Assembly (NCBI RefSeq): GCF_004343605.1
Contig: NZ_POSF01000016.1
Location: 1 to 64,000 of the forward strand
From: Dehalobacter sp. 12DCB1
Lineage (GTDB): Bacteria; Bacillota; Desulfitobacteriia; Desulfitobacteriales; Syntrophobotulaceae
Direction of reading: 5' to 3'
Length of the DNA stretch: 64,000 nucleotides
Under the pieces are notes generated by a model that saw nothing but the letters and a program-made list of their open reading frames with translations, did not search any database and was not told where the DNA came from. Position 1 is the first letter of the stretch. Each line of letters opens with the position of its first letter. A program made the translations under genes and the position numbers. This document shows positions 1 to 7,258 of the stretch, one piece after another.

Positions 1-90
1 GCCGGAAAGAAGCTTGCGCTTTAAGCAAATTTATCTATACGTATAACTGGTCGCCCAAATAACGTACGTATACCCTTAAAAACCCAGATA
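1..90. repeat. Left 90-bp inverted repeat of the island
   Basis: Bases 1-90 are the exact reverse complement of 6427-6516; I compared all 90 positions and found no mismatch. The match stops at the inner side (base 91 against 6426). On the outer side it runs into the window edge, so the true repeat may be longer. It lies immediately downstream of the radical SAM gene. No transposase is visible between the two copies. Confidence 0.95.
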
Positions 91-97
91 TTACAAG

Positions 98-1726
98 TCA
101 GCTTTCTTTAGATAAATCTTCTTTCTCATATTTCAAAAAGTAGAAAGGAAAAATTTCTTTCAATCTTTCGGGACATTCTATTTGTTTCATTTCAGTTATT
201 GTCTTTGAAGAAATACTGAGTAATTCTTCTTTATCTTCAGAAGATAGCGCGTGATATAACACTTTCCATTGATCAGTTTGGCCAGTTCCTTCATAATGAA
301 ATCGAAACATAATCATGTCTCTTGGCATGGCAAGGATTTCAAAATACTCGTCAAGAGTATTTCCAAATGCCTTATAAAAAAACGAGGTACCCGCAGCTAC
401 AACACCTTGAGTAACATGCAAAATAGCGGAAATAGACCGCAGATATTTTACGTTCCAATGCTTTCCGACATATTGACGATCAGTCCGCTCAACTGGAGAG
501 TATTTCATCGGAAAAGAAAAAATTTTTATCCCTAATTCTTGATTTAGCTTAATATTACATTCTAACCGTTTATAAAGATCTTCGGGTTTATCCTCATAGT
601 TAAAAAGAATGTAATTAGATATTTCATTAATTCCATGCTTATGGGCAAGCTTAACTGACTTGACATACAATTTTTCGAAAGCAATATTATCGAAGGCTAT
701 ACGTAATGGCTTCAAAGCAAGCTTCGCCAGTTGTTTCATATTTTTATCGTTAATACGGCGGGCATCAACCCCTTGATTAAAATCAACACTACGCATTTTT
801 TTTGCTTTACTCTTATATTTATCAACGAAAGGGCGAATTTTACACTCTGTATTTATCATGTACTCCGCATAGTCTTCTGTTATTTCAGCATCCAAGAGAA
901 GATCAATGTACGTATCTCGCTTAACACCACTTGGAATTCGCTTTTTTAGAACATCAAGATATTTGGATAATTTCTTATCAAGATAGATACTTCGGTCACC
1001 TCGATGATAACGCCGTAAAATAATGTCATATGTGCCAGGGTCAATAAAATATGAACCCTTCTTAAAACCAGCTTGGCACAAGTCATCAACGAGCGAGGAT
1101 AAATCTGGGGCATTTAAAATATTGTTATCTAAGAGTAACAGATTCTGTTTTGGCCCGTATAATTCGTCAATAGTTTTTAACTGACAAACAATATTATTTG
1201 TAACCTGAAATTGTGGTTCTAAAATTGGAACCGCACAAAATTTGCAACAATTTGGACATCCTCTAGTTAGATACGCGAAATAATTATCCCCCGCAGGATA
1301 TTTGTAATCTATCATATCGAGGATATCATAATCCAAAGGGAGAATATCGATATTAACCGGTAATTCATCCCCCATTACTGAAGAATCCGTGAAAAGCCCA
1401 ACAAGTATATTGTTTTCAGGTAGGCCTGTTTCTTCAATAACTCTATCTTTCATCAAGGAGGCCATAATCCCTCCGACATAGATATTGGAACAGCTTTCGA
1501 CAATTGTTTTATAGTAATTTATCGTTCTGATAGAAATATCAAAATCAAAAGTGAATAATGTGGTGACATAAATTCGGTCCCACATATGATTTGCAACAGA
1601 TTTATCTATTCCCTTAACAAAAAGAACGTTATCTCCTTGTTGTTTATGATAAGTGCTAATTTTCATTAACCCCATTGGGGGGTATTTATTCTTATATGCC
1701 GGTTCTACTAGAAGAATATTTTTCAT
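98..1726 (-). CDS. Radical SAM protein with B12-binding-like N-terminal domain, last gene of the island operon
   Basis: The 542-aa product opens with a Rossmann-like segment (NILLVEPAYKNKYPPMGL) typical of the N-terminal domain of B12-binding radical SAM proteins, but I see no DxHxxG cobalamin motif. The radical SAM cluster motif CxxxCxxC is present at C157, C161 and C164. After it comes an unusually polar stretch (about 215-310) and then conserved barrel-like segments (FNQGVDARRI, LRIAFDN). Its ATG overlaps the stop of the GHKL ATPase gene as ATGA, so the two are probably translationally coupled. A radical SAM enzyme should cleave S-adenosylmethionine and modify a protein, nucleic acid or small molecule; the substrate cannot be read from sequence. 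Its place beside a nuclease and two ATPases suggests a role in genome defence or DNA processing, which is inference. Confidence 0.85.
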   Translation of the reverse strand: MKNILLVEPAYKNKYPPMGLMKISTYHKQQGDNVLFVKGIDKSVANHMWDRIYVTTLFTFDFDISIRTINYYKTIVESCSNIYVGGIMASLMKDRVIEETGLPENNILVGLFTDSSVMGDELPVNIDILPLDYDILDMIDYKYPAGDNYFAYLTRGCPNCCKFCAVPILEPQFQVTNNIVCQLKTIDELYGPKQNLLLLDNNILNAPDLSSLVDDLCQAGFKKGSYFIDPGTYDIILRRYHRGDRSIYLDKKLSKYLDVLKKRIPSGVKRDTYIDLLLDAEITEDYAEYMINTECKIRPFVDKYKSKAKKMRSVDFNQGVDARRINDKNMKQLAKLALKPLRIAFDNIAFEKLYVKSVKLAHKHGINEISNYILFNYEDKPEDLYKRLECNIKLNQELGIKIFSFPMKYSPVERTDRQYVGKHWNVKYLRSISAILHVTQGVVAAGTSFFYKAFGNTLDEYFEILAMPRDMIMFRFHYEGTGQTDQWKVLYHALSSEDKEELLSISSKTITEMKQIECPERLKEIFPFYFLKYEKEDLSKES

Positions 1727-3312
1727 TTTTTCTTTACGCTCAGTTCGGTTTTTATTGCTTCTCGGAGGTTATATGCGACATTGGGATCTTTAATAAAAAA
1801 GCTATCAATTACCTCAATAATACGTTGATATACTTTTTTTTCATCTCTCGAATAGCTGGTAGGGAGGTCACTCTTAGTTGCATAATCAGCGTTAATAACC
1901 TTGTTGCTGATTTGTACGACAGACTTATCACTATCATCTGCTTGCTTAATTTTCTTTAAGACAGTCTCTTTTCTGTCTGGATCCACTGTTCCTTTTCGAA
2001 CAGCAGTATCCAGCTCTTTTTTAGAATTAGCAATAATTTTGCTAATTCTGTTTAGGTCTTCGATAAACTTATCTCTTTTTGTATCAGAGGAAATAGACCC
2101 TGAATTTACTTTATCTGCTAATTCTTGCTGTTCTGCTAATGCATTATCAAGCTTTCGAATTGCGGAACTTATCTTGGATGTTCCGCGCCGATAGGTAGTA
2201 TTTAAACTTTCAGCCCACGCTGAAAGTTTCTCAAATAATTCTTGATAGACTGGTCCTGGTTCAAAGTCATCACGTTTTGTATTTGGTATAATGTCGGGAT
2301 GAAGAATATGAATCTCACCGGCAAACATTTTATTTGCAACGTTTCCTTCCGAAGGAAAGAAACGCGAAAACATAGTGCTTTCTCCGATTAAAATATTTCC
2401 TTTTCTCAAACGAATTCCTTGTAATCTTTCATCGCTGATTTGTCCGGAAAAATCAGTGATTGCAAGCCATCCAATATAAAGTGGATTTCCATCTGTGGTT
2501 TCTTCATAAACAAAACTAACATCTTTTACATAGTCTTTCGAGCGGTTTTGTTTATGCATCCCAGTACTTAAGGAACGGGTATAAAGTTTATATATGGGTT
2601 TATTACGACGAACATGACAGATTTTATAATTGGGTATAGGATGGCCTTTTTTAGCAAAATGTTCTTTGATTTCGGTACTGTAAGGGAATTTTTGGCTATC
2701 AAAATCTACTGGTGCCACATCCGCAAGATAGGAATCGATATTTTCAGCAGTATAAAGACATTTAAAGTCATCTTTAATTCCATCAAGTCTGACCTCAAAA
2801 TAGTGAGATTGTAGGTCATCATCCTCATAATCAAAACTCATCACATCATCTATAACTTCAAAAATATCTTCTTTTTCTTTATTGCTTGGAGCAAGCAACT
2901 GTTTCAAACGAATACAATCCCACTTTATAACTGTACGCTTAGCTTCTCCTTTCGCTGAGGTTATAAAGAACAGCGATGTTGCATATCCGAGTCCGCCAAG
3001 ACGACCAATTCCACGAAAACCTCTACTTTTATTATAATCCTTATCAGAATTACCAATGTCGCTTAGTTTCTTTACTGCGTTTGCCATTGGTATACCCATG
3101 CCATTATCTAGAATAGATATTGATCTCGTTTTCTCATTAATCGAAAAAATAATTTCTCCACTTTCATTATTTAATAATCCATGGTCATATGCATCATCGA
3201 TCGAGTCCGCTGAATTTTGTATATATTCACGAAGTATATCAAGTGGATTAGAGTACATGCCTAAAGATAAGGATTCCAAAATATGTTTACCAGCAACAAT
3301 CTTCACCATCAT
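1723..3312 (-). CDS. GHKL (Hsp90/MORC-like) ATPase
   Basis: The start is ATG at 3312, placed 6 nt from GGAGG and overlapping the HerA stop codon as ATGA (529 aa). The N-terminal GHKL fold shows all nucleotide-binding boxes: the N box LREYIQNSADS (E29, N33), the G1 box DNGMG (D69-G73) and a glycine-rich lid (RGFRGIGRLGGLGY, about 97-110). A second domain carries GIRLRKGNILIG and NTKRDDFE, sequences seen in MORC-like or Hsp90-like ATPases of prokaryotic conflict systems. The C-terminal third is charged and probably helical. Such proteins dimerise on ATP binding and act as conformational switches. A histidine kinase is unlikely because no phospho-acceptor or sensor domain is present. The precise subfamily is uncertain. 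Confidence 0.85.
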   Translation of the reverse strand: MMVKIVAGKHILESLSLGMYSNPLDILREYIQNSADSIDDAYDHGLLNNESGEIIFSINEKTRSISILDNGMGIPMANAVKKLSDIGNSDKDYNKSRGFRGIGRLGGLGYATSLFFITSAKGEAKRTVIKWDCIRLKQLLAPSNKEKEDIFEVIDDVMSFDYEDDDLQSHYFEVRLDGIKDDFKCLYTAENIDSYLADVAPVDFDSQKFPYSTEIKEHFAKKGHPIPNYKICHVRRNKPIYKLYTRSLSTGMHKQNRSKDYVKDVSFVYEETTDGNPLYIGWLAITDFSGQISDERLQGIRLRKGNILIGESTMFSRFFPSEGNVANKMFAGEIHILHPDIIPNTKRDDFEPGPVYQELFEKLSAWAESLNTTYRRGTSKISSAIRKLDNALAEQQELADKVNSGSISSDTKRDKFIEDLNRISKIIANSKKELDTAVRKGTVDPDRKETVLKKIKQADDSDKSVVQISNKVINADYATKSDLPTSYSRDEKKVYQRIIEVIDSFFIKDPNVAYNLREAIKTELSVKKK

Positions 3313-4976
3313 TTTGATCCTCCCTGGTGATAGCAAGGATATGGGAATTTAACCTTAAGTAATGTCTTAAAAACTGGATGTTGGATGATTAAGTCACCCT
3401 TACCTAATCGAGTCATCATATTGGCATATACATTAGGAATATAGCGATAATCAGGCTTTGACACTTCGATGGCATTAGTTCGTCCATAAACATTTGTCCC
3501 ACAATTACCTTTAACGCGATCATGGATCGCGCTTTTGAATTGTTCGGCAGAAAATAAGATGATACCTTCCTGCCTTCCGCGTTCGGTAATATCAAGAAGA
3601 TTAGCAAGCAGTGGAGAATTCTTTGGAGAAGTAGAAGGAGCATACTTGTTTAATTCATCAACAAATACGACAATTTTTTTCGGAACAGGTTTTTTTGATT
3701 TGCGCTCGTCGTAATCATAATCTCCATGCTTTAAGTCGTAAACAGCACGGATGGTATCGCCAAACACTAAACATTGCATTTGTTCATCAAGCCCTGCAAT
3801 ATCAATCACCATCATATCACCGCCGTTAATATTTTTAACGGCATCTGATAGGTGGCAATGGCGCTGCTTCTTATCACCTGATATTGAATTGACAAACATA
3901 CGGTTATTTATTGAATTTCCAACTAAACGGCTGAATTTCTTCCACGAATTAACGAAAATATCCTGATGTTTTTTTTCTTTACTTGTATACCCCCTTATTT
4001 GTTGCTTAAAATCTTCCCAACCCATATCGCCACTAAATTCGGGGGACGTTTCGATATGATTAAGTATTGATTCTATAGTAAAGTTAGGATCATCAATATT
4101 TGAAAAAAGCATATCGATTTTGCCGACATCATGTTCATATGTGTAAACGTAGTTGTAAGCCTTATTTGCGCTATATTGTGCTAACAAATCATCATTAGGC
4201 AGAGAAGTGTGGCTATATATGTCACTACCCTTTATGTGAGAGAATGGATAATAATATGTAACGTTTTTGAATGGTTCGCAGGGAACATCGAGTGCCTTCC
4301 AATCAGCCCTTTGTGTATCAGTTATCTTCGTATTTGTTTCGTCAACATGTAAAAGATCATCACCCTTTACATTCAAAACAATGAGTGCCACTTCTTCACC
4401 AAGCTTTTCTTGAATTGCCTTTAGAATAAACATAATGTAGCTTGTTTTCGTTGCAAGACCAGAGATGCCGGACACATTCAAATGCGCCCCCTCCGGCCCA
4501 ATTAAAAAGTCTCCATTATAATCTATTGGAACAACAATCCCATTTGATGCCTTAAGAAGTCCTGCTGAAATAGCCGATTCTTTGTCTATATTATTAAGCC
4601 CCAAAGCAATCCGAATATCATCCGCATTACAAGTATAAACCGGCGTGCCCTCTAAGACAGGCATAAAATTTTCGTTATCATTATGTATTACTGATACTTT
4701 GGCATAGGAAAGTGCCAGCCGGGATGTCATGGGTTTTGCCTCGACATCACCAAAATCAGATGATACAAAATTACTAATATGTCCGGGGCTATCTGTAACG
4801 TGAAAAATATCTTGTACTACGCCAAACGTTGTGGAATTATCCATTGTATTTGGCACCTTTACGATATCGAAGGGGCTAAGAATCACATTGTCTTTGAGCC
4901 AAAAGCAGAATTCATCACATGAATTCGGATTGCGCTCTGTAGCCGACACTTTTCCTATAATGTTTATTTCACTCAT
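3309..4976 (-). CDS. HerA-like (FtsK/HerA superfamily) ATPase with atypical P-loop
   Basis: The 555-aa product begins with a beta-rich segment (about 1-110) resembling the HAS-barrel of HerA translocases. The P-loop region reads GISGLATKTS (G170-S179). It has one residue more than the usual HerA GxTGSGKS and has Thr instead of Gly before the lysine. The Walker B segment KKIVVFVDELNKYAP has the expected hydrophobic strand and acidic pair. Arg-rich RGRQEGIILFSAEQF and a C-terminal nucleotide-sensor-like part follow. HerA proteins form hexamers that pump DNA and partner with NurA nucleases; the NurA-like gene lies 15 bp upstream in the same operon. The ribosome site GAGGAGG precedes the ATG. Whether this P-loop hydrolyses ATP normally is open. 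Confidence 0.85.
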   Translation of the reverse strand: MSEINIIGKVSATERNPNSCDEFCFWLKDNVILSPFDIVKVPNTMDNSTTFGVVQDIFHVTDSPGHISNFVSSDFGDVEAKPMTSRLALSYAKVSVIHNDNENFMPVLEGTPVYTCNADDIRIALGLNNIDKESAISAGLLKASNGIVVPIDYNGDFLIGPEGAHLNVSGISGLATKTSYIMFILKAIQEKLGEEVALIVLNVKGDDLLHVDETNTKITDTQRADWKALDVPCEPFKNVTYYYPFSHIKGSDIYSHTSLPNDDLLAQYSANKAYNYVYTYEHDVGKIDMLFSNIDDPNFTIESILNHIETSPEFSGDMGWEDFKQQIRGYTSKEKKHQDIFVNSWKKFSRLVGNSINNRMFVNSISGDKKQRHCHLSDAVKNINGGDMMVIDIAGLDEQMQCLVFGDTIRAVYDLKHGDYDYDERKSKKPVPKKIVVFVDELNKYAPSTSPKNSPLLANLLDITERGRQEGIILFSAEQFKSAIHDRVKGNCGTNVYGRTNAIEVSKPDYRYIPNVYANMMTRLGKGDLIIQHPVFKTLLKVKFPYPCYHQGGSK

Positions 4977-4991
4977 TAACTCAGTCCTCCT

Positions 4992-6104
4992 CTAAAATAC
5001 ATCACGCTGAAACTGACTAATAAATGCAACTTCACTGGCAAACGTTGATTTTATCATAGTTTCCGCTAGGTAAACCGGATATAAATGATTAGGCCATCTA
5101 TTGTCTTTACCGTGGCATGTAGGGATTCTTTCAGCTATTAGAGAAAGTGAAATATTATCTATGACGTCAGTATCAAAACCATTTTCTATATCTTCCCGAA
5201 TAGCCATTTTCTCGACCTTAATAATACCATCTAATGGATTTTTCACATTCTGCGGTTTTCGGATTCTTAAGTACCAGAAACCAAATACTCTGCCACGGGA
5301 ATTCTTTTTTTTGAATACCGGTGTTCGCTCACCATAATTAAGGTTTAATATTTGTGCTCCGATATGTGCGCCACTTCGTTTATCCGATATAGACAGATTC
5401 GGGTCAAAACTTTTTGATACACCGATAACGTTATAGAAAAGATCAGCGAAATCGTCTTTACCATTATCTTCGGCAAGAAATTGTAAAGGGCCATCTACAA
5501 TTAACATTTTATTTGTATCTAATACGCCTGCTGTTACCATCTCTGTAAGAATATCAATTTCTAATTTATGCATTAAACTATTTGCCTTCGCTATAGCAGC
5601 ATTGTTAGGAGCAGAATCCTTCATTTTATTGAAGGTATACTTTTCTACCATCAATGGATACATTAGCTTCGTGCAGCGTCTAATTCGAGCTTTAATTTGG
5701 TCGAAATTTACGTCATTAAAACTGCTGCTGATAAGCAAATAATTTTGAGACAAAAGTGTTTGTTTGGACACCTTGGTAGAATTACGCTGTACACAGCCAG
5801 CTCGAACCTGTGCTGCTATAACAGGGTATATTTTTTTACCTGCAATAACTAAATCCCCAATTTTATATGTCCGACGTGAACCATCCATGAAATAGTGAAA
5901 GAGTGAAAAAGGTACATCTGGAATTTCCAAGCGTTTCTTTGTTTTAACCGGAGATTTTTCAAAAACGCTTGCCATATCATAAATGTCAGCATCATCATCA
6001 TTGGCATCTTGATAAGGCTCCAAATAATAGTGATCCAAAGCCATGCTTTCATTCTGAAAAAGCATGGCTCCTTCTTTTTCAAACAATTTCTGCAATGTAC
6101 TCAA
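4992..6104 (-). CDS. NurA-like nuclease domain protein
   Basis: The 370-aa protein uses a TTG start preceded by AGGAGGAGTC at good spacing. It carries the two landmark motifs of the NurA fold: YFMDGSRRTY (D74-G75-S76) and LIVDGPL (D204-G205-P206-L207), each on a predicted beta strand ending in a metal-binding aspartate. It ends with the family-type YPVYLAETM segment near 345. NurA enzymes are Mn-dependent 5'-3' exonucleases and endonucleases that work inside the HerA ring. The following gene encodes the HerA-like ATPase, which supports the assignment. Overall similarity to classical NurA appears low, so a specialised defence-type branch is likely. Confidence 0.8.
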   Translation of the reverse strand: MSTLQKLFEKEGAMLFQNESMALDHYYLEPYQDANDDDADIYDMASVFEKSPVKTKKRLEIPDVPFSLFHYFMDGSRRTYKIGDLVIAGKKIYPVIAAQVRAGCVQRNSTKVSKQTLLSQNYLLISSSFNDVNFDQIKARIRRCTKLMYPLMVEKYTFNKMKDSAPNNAAIAKANSLMHKLEIDILTEMVTAGVLDTNKMLIVDGPLQFLAEDNGKDDFADLFYNVIGVSKSFDPNLSISDKRSGAHIGAQILNLNYGERTPVFKKKNSRGRVFGFWYLRIRKPQNVKNPLDGIIKVEKMAIREDIENGFDTDVIDNISLSLIAERIPTCHGKDNRWPNHLYPVYLAETMIKSTFASEVAFISQFQRDVF

Positions 6105-6137
6105 CTTGACTCCTCCTATAGATGATAAAGCCAGAAA

Positions 6138-6305
6138 TCATAACGACTTTCTTTTATCAAGAGGCTTCTTTGCATCTTTGGGTATTGCCCAAGCTTTACC
6201 AAGCCGTTGAACAGCTTCAATACGTCCTTGTTCACATAAAATTTGTACTCTGCGTTCCGATATGCACCATTTTTCAGCAGCTTCTTTGGCTGTAATGTAG
6301 TCCAT
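6138..6305 (-). CDS. Small helix-turn-helix (MerR/excisionase-type) protein, 55 aa
   Basis: This gene is a 55-codon frame opening with ATG (complement of 6303-6305). The product starts MDYITAKEAAEKWCISERRV and continues with QGRIEAVQRLGKAWAIP. This is the compact helix-turn-helix plus wing pattern of excisionase/MerR-type DNA-binding proteins (usually called helix-turn-helix domain-containing protein). It is the first gene of the island operon, 33 bp ahead of the NurA-like gene, and sits just behind a good promoter with an inverted repeat in its spacer. It may repress its own operon or act as an accessory factor for mobility of the island; the sequence alone does not decide. Confidence 0.8.
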   Translation of the reverse strand: MDYITAKEAAEKWCISERRVQILCEQGRIEAVQRLGKAWAIPKDAKKPLDKRKSL

Positions 6306-6340
6306 ATTTGTACCTCACTGGTAAAATATAACTAAGATAT

Positions 6341-6369
6341 AGTATATTCGTTATTCCGAACGAAAACAA
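6341..6369 (-). promoter_or_regulatory. Promoter/operator of the island operon
   Basis: Read on the minus strand there is a -35 TTGTTT (6364-6369), a 17-bp spacer and a -10 TATACT (6341-6346). The spacer is almost filled by the inverted repeat TTCGTT-ATTCCG-AACGAA (6347-6364). An operator here would block polymerase directly, and the 55-aa HTH protein encoded just downstream is the obvious candidate to bind it. Confidence 0.65.
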
Positions 6370-6426
6370 TATAATGCGACCAAAAATCCCAAATTACGTA
6401 TTACGAGAAAGTAGAAATTTTAATTT

Positions 6427-6516
6427 TATCTGGGTTTTTAAGGGTATACGTACGTTATTTGGGCGACCAGTTATACGTATAGATAAATTTGCTTAAAGCG
6501 CAAGCTTCTTTCCGGC
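6427..6516. repeat. Right 90-bp inverted repeat of the island
   Basis: This is the exact reverse complement of bases 1-90. It ends with CTTTCCGGC at 6516, followed by unrelated GC-rich sequence. Together with the left copy it encloses 6.3 kb that contain one complete operon. The repeat includes short inner palindromes such as ATACGTAT. Confidence 0.95.
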
Positions 6517-6608
6517 GGTTCCGGGGTTGGGGAAGGCGGCGACTTTTAAACAAGCTGGAATCGGCAGTCGGAAGCCCAAAACACTGGCTAGAAAAGTTCT
6601 TAAAAGCT

Positions 6609-6698
6609 ATTGGCTTACCGCTCGGCATGGGGAATTTGAAAAAGATTGGTGCCTTATATCCAGCCTTTTCAAATTCCCGGCAATAGCGGTAAGCCAAT
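6609..6698. repeat. Long hairpin A
   Basis: A 90-bp near-palindrome. The outer stem ATTGGCTTACCGCT (6609-6622) pairs with 6685-6698 and the inner stem GGGAATTTGAAAA (6630-6642) pairs with 6666-6678, leaving a 23-nt apical loop. There is no U-tract, so it is not a normal terminator. It could be a folded RNA, or the end or remnant of a mobile element. Confidence 0.8.
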
Positions 6699-6774
6699 CC
6701 TATCAGGGGTCTTTAATCTTGGCAGCGGTTATGTGACCTGAATTTTAAATAATCCGGCTGATATGCTGGCAGCT

Positions 6775-6844
6775 ATTGTCTTGACCGTCTGAATTGTGGT
6801 GATTTGAAATTTTTCAAATCACGGTTCCAGACGGTCAAGACAAT
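6775..6844. repeat. Long hairpin B
   Basis: The 17-bp outer stem ATTGTCTTGACCGTCTG (6775-6791) pairs perfectly with 6828-6844. After short unpaired bulges, the 11-bp inner stem GTGATTTGAAA (6799-6809) pairs with 6812-6822. Its inner stem resembles that of hairpin A (the ATTTGAAA element), which suggests the two are related. Confidence 0.8.
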
Positions 6845-6921
6845 TGACCTAAAGCTATTAATCGTCTAGGGGTGGGCCGGTTCCGGTTTCGGTTCCGCTT
6901 TTTCTTTCTGTTGTTTCCGGT

Positions 6922-6957
6922 AAAAAAAAGGCCACAGCAGCCAAAACTGTGTGACCT
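6922..6957 (-). terminator. Rho-independent terminator of the RHS toxin-immunity pair
   Basis: On the minus strand AGGTCACA and TGTGGCCT flank a short loop, followed directly by a run of eight T residues. It lies about 20 bp past the immunity gene stop codon. Confidence 0.75.
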
Positions 6958-6977
6958 AGGGAATTTATCAGCTATTT

Positions 6978-7253
6978 TCATTTAGAACTTTTAATCATTG
7001 TATTAAACCGCGATATCCAGTTTCTAATGTCAGTTTCATTATGGAGGTAATCCTCCGGCGAATCTTTTAAATCAATACCTAATAATACATCTAGGGCTTT
7101 CCAAATAGATATATCATCTTGGCTCAGTGAACTTTCGCCTTCAAAATATTGTGATGCTTTTTCAGCCCAGTTAGAAACATCCTCCCGACTTATTTTCCCC
7201 TCGACAACTTGCTGAAGCTTTTCAATGATTTCCTTAAGTGAAGGCTTGTTCAT
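6978..7253 (-). CDS. Probable immunity protein for the RHS toxin
   Basis: The 91-aa acidic protein is predicted to be mainly helical (EIIEKLQQVVEGKISREDV, SNWAEKASQYFEG, WKALDVLLGIDL, HNETDIRNWI). This pattern is seen in small immunity proteins next to polymorphic toxins; I cannot assign a numbered Imm family. An upstream GTG at 7265 would overlap the toxin stop codon. I prefer the ATG at 7253, which follows a GGTGAT-like ribosome site. The position directly behind the toxin C-terminus, followed by a terminator, supports the role of neutralising the cell's own toxin in the cytoplasm. Confidence 0.7.
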   Translation of the reverse strand: MNKPSLKEIIEKLQQVVEGKISREDVSNWAEKASQYFEGESSLSQDDISIWKALDVLLGIDLKDSPEDYLHNETDIRNWISRFNTMIKSSK

Positions 7254-7258
7254 GCTTA

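Larger units (their letters stand above)
6517..6977. other. Gene-free stretch with two long hairpins
   Basis: I see no credible gene in these 461 bases between the island and the immunity gene. Short open frames here (for example 6455-6697) run through palindromic DNA and have no family features. The stretch holds two long hairpins and a terminator, listed separately. Confidence 0.7.

Noticed and set aside
6455-6736. Overlapping short ORFs on both strands (80, 65 and 69 aa)
   Set aside because: They run through the inverted repeat and hairpin A, have no ribosome site and no recognisable family features.
6517-6960. Retron-like non-coding RNA
   Set aside because: The hairpins recall msr-msd folds, but no reverse transcriptase gene is anywhere in the window.
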